A stretch of DNA of 64,000 nucleotides from the NCBI RefSeq assembly GCF_030816195.1, contig NZ_JAUSXS010000001.1:3247501-3311500 (forward strand), written 5' to 3'. Position 1 is the stretch's first letter; every line of letters starts with the position of its first letter. Source of the stretch: Pseudomonas sp. W4I3 (lineage in GTDB: Bacteria; Pseudomonadota; Gammaproteobacteria; Pseudomonadales; Pseudomonadaceae). The notes beneath the pieces are model-generated. The model was not told where the DNA came from, did not search any database, and saw only the letters and a program-made list of their open reading frames with translations. Of the stretch, positions 11,724 through 21,354 are shown piece by piece. The translations under genes and the position numbers were made by a program.

Positions 11724-14700
11724 ATGCACCTGCTCAGGACCCAGCCCGGCGGCTTCGTCGCGGACGACAACATTGCCGACCTTGGCCAAACCCCGGCCGA
11801 GCTGGTGGTCCTGTGCAGCGGCGACTCCAGCCTGGCGCTGCTCGCCGAGGCGGCGCGGCAGTTGCCCGAGGATTACCCCAGTTTTCGCCTGGCCAATCCG
11901 ATGCAAGTGCAGAACCATGCCTCAGTCGATCTGTACGTCGACGAGGTGTTGCGCCACGCCAAGGTAATCCTGATTTCGCTGCATGGCGGTATCGGCTACT
12001 GGCGCTACGGCATCGAGCGCATGAAGGCGTTGGCCGAGCGCGGCGTAACGCTCATCCTCGTCCCTGGGGATGATCGACCGGACCCGGAACTGAGCGGCTT
12101 GAGCACTGTAGGCGCGCCCGAGCGTGACCGCCTGTGGCAGTTCCTGCGCCAAGGTGGGTTGGGGAATGCGCTGGATTTCTATCGCTGCCTGGCCAGCGGC
12201 TACCTGGGGCGCGACTATGCCTGGGCTGAGCCGCAGAGCTTGCCGCGCACCTCGATCTATCACCCGCATACCGCCAACGCCCACCTTGCAAACTGGCAGG
12301 CCGAATGGCGCGCTGATTGCCCGGTGGCGGCGGTGCTGTTCTACCGCTCGCATTTGCAGGCGGCCAATACCGGGTTTATCGATGTGTTCTGCCAGCGTTT
12401 GCAGGCGGCGGGCCTTAACCCGTTGCCGATCGCGGTGGCCAGCCTGAAAGAGCCGGGCTGCCTGACGGTGGTCGAGGACCTGCTGGATGACGTGCAGGCG
12501 GCGGTGATTCTCAACACCACCGGCTTTGCCCAGTCCAGTCCCGAAGCGCCGCATCTGCGCCCGTTTCGCCGCAACATCCCGGTGATTCAGGCGATCTGCG
12601 CGCAGGACAACCAGCCCGGCTGGGAGGCCAGCGCGCAAGGCCTGGGCCCGCGCGACCTGGCGATGCACATTGCCTTGCCGGAGCTGGACGGGCGCATCAT
12701 CAGCCGGCCGATCAGCTTCAAGGATCTGGCCTGGCGCAGTGAGCGCAGCCAGTCGGACGTGGTGTGCTACCGCGCCGTGCCCGAACGCATGGATTTTGTC
12801 GCCGAACTGGCGCGCCGCTGGGTCGAGCTGGCGCGGGTGCCGAATGCGCACAAACGCGTAGGCTTGATCCTGGCCAATTACCCCACCCGCGATGGCCGTA
12901 TCGGCAATGGCGTGGGCCTGGACACGCCGGCGGCGGCGCTGAACATCTTGCGTGCGCTGCAGGCCGAAGGGTATCCCGTGCCCGCCACCTTGCCGGACAG
13001 CGGCACGGCCTTGATCCATGAATTGCTCGGCGGCGTTACCAATGACCTGGACAGCCTCGACCAGCGCCCCTGCCATCAAAGCCTGGGCCTGGAAGACTAC
13101 GCAGCCATGTTCCAGCGCCTGCCTGAAGCCAATCGCCAGGCGGTGCTTGAGCGTTGGGGCCCGCCGCAGCAGGACCCGATGTGCCGCGACGGCCGGCTGA
13201 TGATCGCCGGCCTGCGCCTGGGCGAGACCTTCGTCGGCATCCAGCCGGCGCGCGGCTATCAGGTCGACCCGAGTGCGGTGTATCACGACCCCGACCTGGT
13301 GCCGCCCCATGCTTATCTGGCGTTCTACTTCTGGCTGCGCCATACCTACGGCGCCCATGCGCTGATCCACGTGGGCAAGCACGGCAACCTCGAATGGTTG
13401 CCGGGCAAGGGCGTGGGGCTGTCGGAACACTGCTGGCCGGATGCGCTGCTTGGGCCACTGCCGAATATCTACCCGTTTATCGTCAACGACCCGGGCGAGG
13501 GCGCCCAGGCCAAGCGTCGCACCCAGGCGGTGATCATTGACCACCTGATGCCGCCCCTGACCCGCGCCGAAACCTATGGCCCGCTGCGCAACCTGGAACT
13601 GCTGGCCGACGAATACTACGAAGCGCAATTGCTCGACCCGCGCCGCGCGCTCGAACTGCAGAAAGACATTCTCAAACTGGTGCGCGAAACCCAGATCGAC
13701 CAAGAGCTTGAGCTGGACGGCGATGCCGATGCCGACATCTGGTTGCCACGCCTGGACACTTACCTGTGTGACCTGAAGGAATCGCAGATCCGCGACGGCC
13801 TGCACATTTTCGGCGAGTCGCCGGCGGGGCGCTTGCGTATCGACACCTTGTTGGCCTTGCTGCGCATCCCCCGTGGCGATGGCCGTGGCGGGCAGTCGAG
13901 CCTGTTGCGGGTGCTGGCCAAGGCCTTCGAGCTGGGTTTCGACCCGCTGGACTGTGCGCTCGCCGAGCCGTGGACCGGGCGTCGGCCCGAGGTGTTGCGC
14001 ACGCTCGACGCGCAGTTGTGGCGCACCGCCGGTGACACCCGCGAGCGCCTGGAACTCTACGCGGCGCGCTTGATCGAGCAGGCCCTGGAAGGGCCGCTGG
14101 AACAGTTGGAAGAACCCGGCTGGGAGGACGTGAAGGCCGTGGTCGAAAGCCTGCGCATGGTCGTTGCGCCGCGCCTGGACGCCTGCGGCCCGGCCGAAAT
14201 GCACGGCTTGCTGGACGCCTTGAGCGGGCGCTTTGTGCCGGCCGGCCCCAGCGGTGCGCCGAGTCGCGGCCGCCTGGATGTGCTGCCCACGGGGCGTAAT
14301 TTCTTCACGGTGGACGTGCGCAACCTGCCCACCACCACCGCCTGGCGCATCGGTTTCCAGTCGGCCAACCTGATTCTCGAGCGGCATCTGCAGGACCACG
14401 GCGACCACCTGCGCCAGTTGGGCCTGTCGGTGTGGGGCACGGCCACCATGCGCACCGGGGGTGACGATATCGCTCAGGCCATGGCGCTGATGGGCGTGCG
14501 TCCGGTGTGGGCCACGGGCAGTCAGCGCGTGGATGACTTCGAGATCCTGCCGATCAGCCTGTTGGACCGTCCACGTGTTGACGTGACGTTGCGCGTGTCC
14601 GGCTTCTTTCGCGATGCGTTCGCCAACCTGATCCGCCTGTTCGACGCGGCGGTGCAGGCGGTGGCGGCGCTGGACGAGCCGGATGACATGAACCCGCTGG

Positions 14701-15485
14701 CCGCCAAGGTGCGCAATGAGCGCGAGGCCTTGCGCGCATCGGGCCTGGACGAAGAGGCCGCGGCGAAACAGGCCGGTTGGCGCATTTTCGGGGCCAAGCC
14801 GGGAGCCTATGGCGCGGGCGTGCAGGGCGCGATTGACGGTCGCCTGTGGCAAAGCCGCGAGGACCTGGCCGAGGTCTACCTGAACTGGGGCGGCTACGCC
14901 TATGGCGGCGCCGACGAAGGCACCGCGGCCCGCGAGCAGTTTGCCCAGCGTCTGAGCCAGGTGCAGGCGGTGCTGCAGAACCAGGATAACCGCGAACACG
15001 ATGTGCTTGATTCCAACGACTACTACCAATTCCAGGGCGGCATGCTCGCCGCCGTGGAAACCCTGCGCGGCGCCAAGGCCGCCAGCTACCATGGCGATCA
15101 CAGCCAGCCGGACCTGCCGAAGATTCGCACCTTGAAGGAAGAGCTCAATCGGGTCATCCGTTCCCGTGCAGCCAACCCGAAATGGATCGAAGGCGTGAAG
15201 CGTCACGGCTACAAAGGCGCGTTTGAGATGGCAGCGACCGTGGACAACCTGTTCGCTTTTGACGCCACCACCGCGCTGATCGACGATCACCAGTACGCTT
15301 TGCTCGCCGACGCCTACCTGCTCGACCCGGACACCCGGGCCTTTGTGCAACAGCACAACCCCGATGCCCTGCGCGACATGACCGAGCGCATGCTCGAAGC
15401 CCAGCAGCGCGGCATGTGGCAAGAGCCGGGCGCCTACCGCGAAGCGTTGGAAAACCTGTTGCTGGATATAGAAGAAGACAGCTGA
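11724..15485 (+). CDS. cobN: Cobaltochelatase large subunit CobN
   Basis: A 1253-residue large subunit of the aerobic ATP-dependent cobaltochelatase, which binds hydrogenobyrinic acid a,c-diamide and inserts Co2+. Length and motifs fit the CobN/BchH family, for example the block HVGKHGNLEWLPGKG. It works with an AAA+ small subunit and a VWA-containing medium subunit, here both encoded by the next gene. The stop overlaps the next start (TGATG). The strand opposite has a 1166-codon open frame caused by GC-rich codon bias, not a gene. Confidence 0.95.
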   Translation: MHLLRTQPGGFVADDNIADLGQTPAELVVLCSGDSSLALLAEAARQLPEDYPSFRLANPMQVQNHASVDLYVDEVLRHAKVILISLHGGIGYWRYGIERMKALAERGVTLILVPGDDRPDPELSGLSTVGAPERDRLWQFLRQGGLGNALDFYRCLASGYLGRDYAWAEPQSLPRTSIYHPHTANAHLANWQAEWRADCPVAAVLFYRSHLQAANTGFIDVFCQRLQAAGLNPLPIAVASLKEPGCLTVVEDLLDDVQAAVILNTTGFAQSSPEAPHLRPFRRNIPVIQAICAQDNQPGWEASAQGLGPRDLAMHIALPELDGRIISRPISFKDLAWRSERSQSDVVCYRAVPERMDFVAELARRWVELARVPNAHKRVGLILANYPTRDGRIGNGVGLDTPAAALNILRALQAEGYPVPATLPDSGTALIHELLGGVTNDLDSLDQRPCHQSLGLEDYAAMFQRLPEANRQAVLERWGPPQQDPMCRDGRLMIAGLRLGETFVGIQPARGYQVDPSAVYHDPDLVPPHAYLAFYFWLRHTYGAHALIHVGKHGNLEWLPGKGVGLSEHCWPDALLGPLPNIYPFIVNDPGEGAQAKRRTQAVIIDHLMPPLTRAETYGPLRNLELLADEYYEAQLLDPRRALELQKDILKLVRETQIDQELELDGDADADIWLPRLDTYLCDLKESQIRDGLHIFGESPAGRLRIDTLLALLRIPRGDGRGGQSSLLRVLAKAFELGFDPLDCALAEPWTGRRPEVLRTLDAQLWRTAGDTRERLELYAARLIEQALEGPLEQLEEPGWEDVKAVVESLRMVVAPRLDACGPAEMHGLLDALSGRFVPAGPSGAPSRGRLDVLPTGRNFFTVDVRNLPTTTAWRIGFQSANLILERHLQDHGDHLRQLGLSVWGTATMRTGGDDIAQAMALMGVRPVWATGSQRVDDFEILPISLLDRPRVDVTLRVSGFFRDAFANLIRLFDAAVQAVAALDEPDDMNPLAAKVRNEREALRASGLDEEAAAKQAGWRIFGAKPGAYGAGVQGAIDGRLWQSREDLAEVYLNWGGYAYGGADEGTAAREQFAQRLSQVQAVLQNQDNREHDVLDSNDYYQFQGGMLAAVETLRGAKAASYHGDHSQPDLPKIRTLKEELNRVIRSRAANPKWIEGVKRHGYKGAFEMAATVDNLFAFDATTALIDDHQYALLADAYLLDPDTRAFVQQHNPDALRDMTERMLEAQQRGMWQEPGAYREALENLLLDIEEDS

Positions 15486-16483
15486 TGACCGATATTCCTC
15501 ATTTTCCGTTGGCCGCCGTGGTCGGTGCCGACGCGCTGAAGCTGGCGCTGTGCCTCACCGCCATCGACCCCCGAATCGGCGGTGTGCTGATCGAAGGCCC
15601 GCGAGGCATGGCCAAGTCGACCCTGGCCCGTGGCCTGGCGGACCTGCTCGCCAGTGGGCAGTTCGTCACCTTGCCCCTGGGCGCTACCGAGGAGCGGCTG
15701 GTCGGTACCCTGGACCTGGACGCCGCGCTCAGCGAAGGCCGCGCACAGTTTTCCCCCGGCGTGCTGGCCAAGGCCGATGGCGGCGTGTTGTACGTCGATG
15801 AAGTCAACCTGTTGCCCGATCATCTGGTCGATCTGTTGCTGGACGTGGCCGCCAGCGGCACCAACCTGATCGAGCGTGACGGCATCTCCCATCGGCACTC
15901 GGCGCGCTTCGTGCTGATCGGCACGATGAACCCGGAGGAGGGCGAGTTGCGTCCGCAGCTGCTCGACCGCTTTGGGTTCAACGTGGCGTTGAGCGGGCAG
16001 ACGTTGCCGACCGAGCGTGGGCAGATCATCCGTCGTCGCCTGGACTTCGACACAAACCCCGCCGCGTTCTGCCAGCAGTGGGCCGAGCCGCAAGCGGCGT
16101 TGCGCGAACGCTGCACCCAGGCCCGTGCGCGACTCGACAGTATCGAGCTGGATGACGCCGCCTTGGCGCAGATTACCCAGCGTTGCTTTGCCGCGGGTGT
16201 GGACGGAATGCGTGCCGACCTGGTGTGGCTGCGCGGCGCCAGGGCCCATGCGGCCTGGCGCGGTGCGAGTGCGATCGCCGAGGAAGATATTGACGCGGTC
16301 GCTGAATTTGCCTTGCGTCATCGCCGCCAGGAACAGCCGCCTGCGGCCAGTGCGCCCGATCAGGGGCAGGCCCCCAAGCCCTCGGACACCTCGCCCGGCC
16401 AAGGCCAATGGGGCGATATGCCAGCGCCGGCGCTGCCCACCGGCGCTCGTCGCGATGTGCCTGCCTGGCCAAAAAAGCCCTAG
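15485..16483 (+). CDS. chlI: Mg/Co chelatase AAA+ small subunit (ChlI-like), zero-frame product of chlID
   Basis: A 332-residue AAA+ ATPase of the ChlI/BchI/CobS type. Walker A GPRGMAKST is at residues 38-46, Walker B is GGVLYVDEVNLL, and LIGTMNPEEGELRPQLLDRF carries sensor and arginine-finger regions. The end is a Pro-rich linker, WPKKP, then TAG. The start ATG 15485 overlaps the cobN stop (TGATG). The protein powers cobalt insertion by CobN. Just before the stop the frame contains A-AAA-AAG with a strong hairpin behind it, so part of the ribosomes should slip into the VWA frame and make the longer medium subunit. Confidence 0.9.
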   Translation: MTDIPHFPLAAVVGADALKLALCLTAIDPRIGGVLIEGPRGMAKSTLARGLADLLASGQFVTLPLGATEERLVGTLDLDAALSEGRAQFSPGVLAKADGGVLYVDEVNLLPDHLVDLLLDVAASGTNLIERDGISHRHSARFVLIGTMNPEEGELRPQLLDRFGFNVALSGQTLPTERGQIIRRRLDFDTNPAAFCQQWAEPQAALRERCTQARARLDSIELDDAALAQITQRCFAAGVDGMRADLVWLRGARAHAAWRGASAIAEEDIDAVAEFALRHRRQEQPPAASAPDQGQAPKPSDTSPGQGQWGDMPAPALPTGARRDVPAWPKKP

Positions 16484-16517
16484 GCATCCGCCCCCGACCT
16501 GACGCGGGGGCGGATGC
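16471..16517 (+). other. -1 programmed ribosomal frameshift signal (slippery heptamer plus hairpin)
   Basis: The heptamer A-AAA-AAG (16471-16477) is in the correct phase: CCA AAA AAG in the zero frame, followed by CCC TAG. Six bases later a perfect 13-bp GC-rich stem starts, with arms 16484-16496 and 16505-16517 and an 8-nt loop. The -1 frame after the slip continues straight into the VWA domain. Confidence 0.85.
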
Positions 16518-17139
16518 TCGGCCCCAGGCGGGGCAATTGGACAGCGGCAGGCAAGGCAAGGCGCGCAGTGCGCAATCGGGCCAGATCAACTGGCCGGGCA
16601 GCTTGCTCGGTGGCAGGCCGCAGCGCCGTGAGGATTTGCTGTGGCACCTGCGCAGCCGCTCTGCCCATGAACTGTGGCTGGTGATCGTCGATGCCTCGGC
16701 TTCCACTCGCAAGCACCAGGCGTTGAGCGATGCCAAGGGCCTGCTGGCGCAGTTGTTTGATGACGCGTATCGGCAACGGGCGCGCATGGCGTTGTTGACC
16801 GCCAGCGGGCAGTCGCCGAGGTGGCAGGTGCAGGGCTTGAAAGCGGCCAAAGGCCTGACGGGTTGGCTGGAACAGTTGGGCGCCGGTGGCGGTACGCCGT
16901 TGCTGGCAGCCTTGACCGAGGCGGCCGATTGGCTGGTGGCGCGGCGTAAGCGTTACCCGGCGGAGCAGCAGCGGTTGCTGGTGATTACTGATGGGCGGCT
17001 CAAAGTGATCGATGGGTTGCCGCTGCTGGCGTGTCCGGGGTTGCTGGTGGACATCGAGCGCGGGCCGATCAGGTTGGGGCGGGCGCAAGCGCTGGCGAGC
17101 GGGTTGCAGCTGGATTATCGGCATATCGACAGTATGTAG
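16477..17139 (+). CDS. chlD: VWA domain of the chelatase medium subunit (ChlD-like), reached by -1 frameshift from the upstream AAA+ gene
   Basis: This frame is -1 relative to the AAA+ gene and overlaps its end. An ATG at 16408 exists in this frame, but its ribosome site is weak and the residues between 16408 and 16477 look non-conserved. After slippage the fused protein would have 551 residues: AAA+ domain (1-331), a short basic linker, then a VWA domain with MIDAS motif DASAS at about 403-407 and a later VITDGR. This is the standard layout of ChlD/CobT medium subunits. I infer that translation comes mainly from frameshifting; separate initiation at 16408 cannot be excluded. Confidence 0.8.
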   Translation, partial: ALGIRPRPDAGADARPQAGQLDSGRQGKARSAQSGQINWPGSLLGGRPQRREDLLWHLRSRSAHELWLVIVDASASTRKHQALSDAKGLLAQLFDDAYRQRARMALLTASGQSPRWQVQGLKAAKGLTGWLEQLGAGGGTPLLAALTEAADWLVARRKRYPAEQQRLLVITDGRLKVIDGLPLLACPGLLVDIERGPIRLGRAQALASGLQLDYRHIDSM

Positions 17140-17150
17140 TGCCAGTCCCG

Positions 17151-17225
17151 CCGCTATCGGGAGCAAGCCCCCTCCCACATTTGGAATGCATTCCCCTGTG
17201 GGAGGGGGCTTGCTCCCGATAGCGG
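17151..17225. repeat. REPIN of the GTGGGAGGGGGCTTGCTCCC family
   Basis: Two inverted copies, 17151-17179 and about 17197-17225, form 29-bp arms around a short spacer. It lies between the convergent chlD frame and DUF1853 gene. Confidence 0.9.
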
Positions 17226-17247
17226 TCTCCAATACAGCACAGATTTA

Positions 17248-18195
17248 TCAGAATGCCCCCGGCACATTCGGCCAAAGATCGGCAATCAGGAACAACCGCT
17301 CGGCTTCCTCCCAATCCTCACCCCTGCGCACCAGCCGCACCAATAACTGCGCCGGCGCCATCGGGTCCAGGTCGGCCAGCCAGCCCTGCATCTGTTCCTC
17401 GCTCCACACCTCGCTTGTCAGGTAGTGCGCCGGTGCCAGCCAGGCATGCCGGGGCAGGGGTTGCCAGCGGCCTGCGGCGCTGGCGCTGACAAAGTCCGGC
17501 CAATCGCGCTGATGCAACCAACGCCCACGCAAATGCTGCGGATGAGCGCCGAGGGGCGAGTCGGCCTGGCCCGGCCACGGGTAAAGCAGGTACCCGCCCA
17601 GCCACAGGTGCGCGTCGAACTGCTGGATATCCAGCGCCGCCATGGCTTCACGGCTTTCCGGGCGCGCCGAGATCGGCAATTGATGCTGGGCCAGGTGCGC
17701 CAGTTTGCGGTCGAGCCGGTCATGGCAACCCGGGCCCAGCCACTGCGCGGTGTCTTGGCCGTTCCCCGTTTGTGGCCCGAGGTAGAGCTTGATTGCCAAT
17801 TCCAGGTGGTGCACGCCGTCGCGGTCGCGCAGCAGCATGTCCAGCTCGCCCAGGGTATGACCGGCGCGGCGGATCGGCAGGTTGGCCGCCAGCAGCTCCA
17901 CGCCCGGTGCATGCTGCACGGCGAACTGCCACAGGCGTTCATAGTAGAGGCCCAGGCGCCGGGTGCGCGCCAGGCTCAGCCAGTGTTGCAGCGCGCTGCT
18001 GTCTTGATCGAGCGCACGCAACCAGGCTTCGAGCAGCTGCGGCGCCTGTACCCAGTCACTGCCCGCCAGTGGGTGGCGCTGCGGCCAGGGCGTGCGGGCG
18101 AGCATCGGTGGCGCCAGGATCACCCACGCCAGGTCACGCACTTCGGGGTGCCGCAGTTGGCGGGGCAGGGCGTGCAAGTCAGGGAACAGAGTCAT
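17248..18195 (-). CDS. DUF1853 family protein
   Basis: A 315-residue cytoplasmic protein that matches DUF1853 over its length. No function is established. A notable block is [24 protein letters not shown], where the spaced Glu/Asp and the H-x-E-x-A-x-K pattern resemble a PD-(D/E)XK nuclease core; this is my reading of the motif, not proof. It is divergent from nadK with about 155 bp between starts. Confidence 0.8.
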   Translation of the reverse strand: MTLFPDLHALPRQLRHPEVRDLAWVILAPPMLARTPWPQRHPLAGSDWVQAPQLLEAWLRALDQDSSALQHWLSLARTRRLGLYYERLWQFAVQHAPGVELLAANLPIRRAGHTLGELDMLLRDRDGVHHLELAIKLYLGPQTGNGQDTAQWLGPGCHDRLDRKLAHLAQHQLPISARPESREAMAALDIQQFDAHLWLGGYLLYPWPGQADSPLGAHPQHLRGRWLHQRDWPDFVSASAAGRWQPLPRHAWLAPAHYLTSEVWSEEQMQGWLADLDPMAPAQLLVRLVRRGEDWEEAERLFLIADLWPNVPGAF

Positions 18196-18351
18196 GGTGC
18201 GAGCATAGCCTCTTAAGTCGGACGCGGGTGCCTGTCACCGGCCTGAGAACCATTGTCATCAAGGCTCGGCGACGACAAAGGATTTTGCCTGACGCGGCCT
18301 TTCGCCCATAATCGTTTCTTTTTGCCACACCCCTACGCCCGCAGGAGCCCC

Positions 18352-19242
18352 ATGGAGCAATTTCGCAATATCGGCATTATCGGTCGCCTGGGCAGTACCC
18401 AGGTGTTGGACACCGTCCGCCGGCTGAAAAAATTCCTGCTGGAACGCCACCTGCACGTGATCCTCGAAGACACCATCGGCGAAATCCTGCCGGGCCACGG
18501 CCTGCAGACCTCCTCGCGCAAAATGCTTGGCGAAGTGTGCGACATGGTCATCGTGGTCGGCGGCGACGGCAGCCTGCTCGGCGCGGCGCGGGCGCTGGCG
18601 CGGCACAATGTGCCGGTGCTGGGGATCAACCGCGGCAGCCTGGGGTTTCTGACCGATATCCGGCCCGATGAGCTGGAAATCGAAGTCGCCAAGGTGCTCG
18701 ACGGCCATTACCTGGTGGAGAACCGCTTCCTGCTGCAAGCTGAAGTGCGCCGCCATGGCGAGGCCATCGGCCAGGGCGACGCCCTCAACGACGTGGTGCT
18801 GCACCCCGGCAAATCCACGCGGATGATCGAGTTCGAGCTGTATATCGACGGCCAATTCGTGTGCAGCCAGAAAGCTGACGGCCTGATCGTCGCCACGCCT
18901 ACCGGCTCCACCGCTTATGCGCTGTCGGCGGGTGGACCGATCATGCATCCCAAGCTGGATGCCATTGTGATCGTGCCGATGTATCCCCATATGTTGTCGA
19001 GTCGGCCGATTGTGGTCGATGGCAACAGTGAGCTGAAAATCGTGGTGTCCAAGGATATGCAAATCTACCCACAAGTGTCCTGCGACGGGCAGAACCATTT
19101 CACCTGCGCCCCCGGTGACACCATCACCGTGAGCAAGAAGGCACAGAAGTTGCGGTTGATCCACCCGCTGGATCACAACTACTACGAAGTGTGCCGCACC
19201 AAGCTGGGCTGGGGCAGCCGCTTGGGGGGTGGAGGCGACTGA
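18352..19242 (+). CDS. nadK: NAD kinase
   Basis: A 296-residue NAD+ kinase making NADP+. The GGDGS motif (VVGGDGSLLGAAR) and the second domain signature ATPTGSTAYALSAGGP are both present. ATG 18352 is preceded by AGGAG; the open frame extends further upstream without conservation. It is the first gene of a tight cluster with the phosphoesterase (stop/start overlap TGATG) and glpG. Confidence 0.96.
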   Translation: MEQFRNIGIIGRLGSTQVLDTVRRLKKFLLERHLHVILEDTIGEILPGHGLQTSSRKMLGEVCDMVIVVGGDGSLLGAARALARHNVPVLGINRGSLGFLTDIRPDELEIEVAKVLDGHYLVENRFLLQAEVRRHGEAIGQGDALNDVVLHPGKSTRMIEFELYIDGQFVCSQKADGLIVATPTGSTAYALSAGGPIMHPKLDAIVIVPMYPHMLSSRPIVVDGNSELKIVVSKDMQIYPQVSCDGQNHFTCAPGDTITVSKKAQKLRLIHPLDHNYYEVCRTKLGWGSRLGGGGD

Positions 19243-20213
19243 TGCTCGATCCCGCGCGTAGCTACGACCTGATTGGTGACGTGCACGGTTGCGCCCATAC
19301 CCTGGAGCACTTGCTCGACCAGATGGGTTACCACAAGCAGGGCGGCACCTGGCGCCACCCGTCGCGCATGGCGGTGTTCCTCGGCGATATCATCGACCGT
19401 GGCCCACGCATCCGCGAAGCGCTGCATATCGTCCACGACATGACCGAGGCCGGCCAGGCGCTGTGCATCATGGGCAACCATGAGTTCAATGCGCTGGGCT
19501 GGACCACGCCGGCGCCGCCGGGCAGTGGCAAGCAGTTCGTGCGCGAGCACACCCCGCGCCATGGTCGACTGATCCAGGAAACCCTGACCCAGTTCGAACA
19601 GCACCCGGCCGATTGGGAGGACTTCCTCGGCTGGTTCTACGACATGCCGCTGTTCGTCGATGCCGGGCGTTTCCGTGTGGTACATGCGTGCTGGGACGAG
19701 GGCTTCATCCAGCCGCTGCGCGCCACGTTCCCGGATGGCTGCATCGACCCACATTTCCTGCAGGCCGCTGCCGTGCCGGGCAGTTTTGCCTGCAACGCGT
19801 TCGATCGCCTGCTGCGCGGCACCGACATGCGCCTGCCGCACGGCCTCACCTTGACCGGTGGCGACGGCCTGACGCGCTCGTTCTTTCGCACCAAATTCTG
19901 GGAAGACGACCCGAAAACCTACGGCGACATCGTGTTCCAGCCCGACGCCTTGCCTGAGCCCGTGGCACGCACGCCCTTGTCGTCCACCGAAAAGAACAGC
20001 CTGCTGCGCTATGGCACCGACCAGCCGCTGTTGTTCGTCGGCCATTACTGGCGCAGCGGCAAACCGGCCCCGATCCGCCCGAACCTGGCCTGCCTGGACT
20101 ACAGCGCGGTGCTGTACGGCAAGTTGGTGGCGTATCGACTGGACCAGGAAACCCAACTGGATCCGCGTAAATTCGTGTGGGTCGACGTTGAGCGACCCGA
20201 GGTTACCCAATGA
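19242..20213 (+). CDS. Calcineurin-like metallophosphoesterase
   Basis: A 323-residue two-metal phosphatase. Family motifs appear in order: GDVHG near residue 11, GDIIDRGP, GNHE, a later His (RVVHACWDEG) and VGHYW near the end. The substrate is unknown; PrpE/ApaH-like diadenosine or protein phosphatases share these motifs. The start overlaps the nadK stop, and the stop overlaps the start of the rhomboid gene (ATGA), so the three genes are likely translationally coupled. Confidence 0.88.
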   Translation: MLDPARSYDLIGDVHGCAHTLEHLLDQMGYHKQGGTWRHPSRMAVFLGDIIDRGPRIREALHIVHDMTEAGQALCIMGNHEFNALGWTTPAPPGSGKQFVREHTPRHGRLIQETLTQFEQHPADWEDFLGWFYDMPLFVDAGRFRVVHACWDEGFIQPLRATFPDGCIDPHFLQAAAVPGSFACNAFDRLLRGTDMRLPHGLTLTGGDGLTRSFFRTKFWEDDPKTYGDIVFQPDALPEPVARTPLSSTEKNSLLRYGTDQPLLFVGHYWRSGKPAPIRPNLACLDYSAVLYGKLVAYRLDQETQLDPRKFVWVDVERPEVTQ

Positions 20214-21079
20214 GTACCGTGGCTGTATTGCGCCTGCCCCTGAACGTTGACCTGGGCGGTTTCGTCAAATTGTTGCAACGCATGCAAGTGCCCCATCGCG
20301 TCAGCGAAGAGGCGGGCGAACAAGTACTTTGGGTGCCCGAGACCATCAGCGATGACGTGCGTGTGCTGTACCAGCGCTTTCCCGCCGGCGATCCGGACCA
20401 GCAACTGGATATTCCCGAACAGGCGCCCGTTGCGCGGCCAGGGTTTTTCCAACAGGTGCGCCACAGCCCGGTCACGGCGCTGGTGCTGCTGGCCAGCCTG
20501 ATCGTTGGCGCGGTAACCCTGCTCGGCGAAAACCTGCAAACCATGGCCTGGCTGACCTTCCTGCCGTTCCGGGTGCTGGGCGAGTACATCCAGTTCACGC
20601 CACTGGCCGACAGCCTGGCTTCCGGGCAGTGGTGGCGGTTGGTCACGCCGATGCTGATTCACTTCGGCATCCTGCACCTGGCCATGAACGGCATGTGGTA
20701 CTGGGAGCTGGGCCGACGCATCGAAGCGCGCCAGGGCAGTATCAACCTGCTGGGCCTGACCCTGCTGTTCAGCCTGGTGTCCAATTACGCGCAGTATGCC
20801 TACGGCGGTCCGGGCCTGTTCGGCGGTTTGTCCGGCGTGCTGTATGGCCTGCTCGGGCATTGCTGGATCTTTCAATTACTCTCGCCCAACCCGGCGTATC
20901 GCTTGCCCCGTGGGGTGCTGGTGATGATGCTGGTGTGGCTGGTGCTCTGCCTGTCGGGGCTGGTCTCGATGATCGGCTTCGGCGAAATCGCCAACGCGGC
21001 CCACGTGGGTGGCTTGGTTATCGGTTGCCTGACCGGTTTGCTCGGCGGGCTGTACAACCGCCGCAAATCGTCTATTTGA
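20210..21079 (+). CDS. glpG: Rhomboid-family intramembrane serine protease GlpG
   Basis: A 289-residue protein with an N-terminal cytoplasmic domain (about residues 1-80) followed by six hydrophobic helices. The nucleophile lies in GGLSGVLYGLLGH and the catalytic His in NAAHVGGLVIG, the GxSG/His dyad of rhomboids. W-R before the first periplasmic loop (QWWRLVTPMLIHFGILHLAMN) is also typical. It cleaves membrane substrates within the lipid bilayer. Third gene of the nadK cluster. Confidence 0.92.
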   Translation: MSTVAVLRLPLNVDLGGFVKLLQRMQVPHRVSEEAGEQVLWVPETISDDVRVLYQRFPAGDPDQQLDIPEQAPVARPGFFQQVRHSPVTALVLLASLIVGAVTLLGENLQTMAWLTFLPFRVLGEYIQFTPLADSLASGQWWRLVTPMLIHFGILHLAMNGMWYWELGRRIEARQGSINLLGLTLLFSLVSNYAQYAYGGPGLFGGLSGVLYGLLGHCWIFQLLSPNPAYRLPRGVLVMMLVWLVLCLSGLVSMIGFGEIANAAHVGGLVIGCLTGLLGGLYNRRKSSI

Positions 21080-21093
21080 TAAGGAAGAGCCTT

Positions 21094-21354
21094 ATGTCCT
21101 CTTTTGCTGAAATGATCGAAAACATCACCCCCGACATCTACGAGAGCCTCAAGCTCGCCGTGGAAATCGGCAAGTGGTCGGACGGGCGCAAGCTCACCGC
21201 CGAGCAGCGTGAGCTGTCGCTGCAGGCGGTGATCGCCTGGGAAATCCAGAACCTGCCCGAAGACCAGCGCACCGGCTACATGGGCCCGCAGGAATGCGCG
21301 TCGAAATCGGCACCGGTGCCGAACATCCTGTTCAAGTCGGATGCGATCCATTGA
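21094..21354 (+). CDS. DUF1315 (YeaC-like) protein
   Basis: A small 86-residue protein starting MSSFAEMIENITPDIYESL. It matches the YeaC/DUF1315 family, which has no proven function. AAGGAAG lies 6 bases before the ATG at 21094. It follows glpG by 14 bp and overlaps the following DUF2797 gene. Confidence 0.85.
   Translation: MSSFAEMIENITPDIYESLKLAVEIGKWSDGRKLTAEQRELSLQAVIAWEIQNLPEDQRTGYMGPQECASKSAPVPNILFKSDAIH

Noticed and set aside
11922..15422. 1166-codon open frame opposite cobN
   Set aside because: A shadow of cobN codon bias; no recognisable domain.
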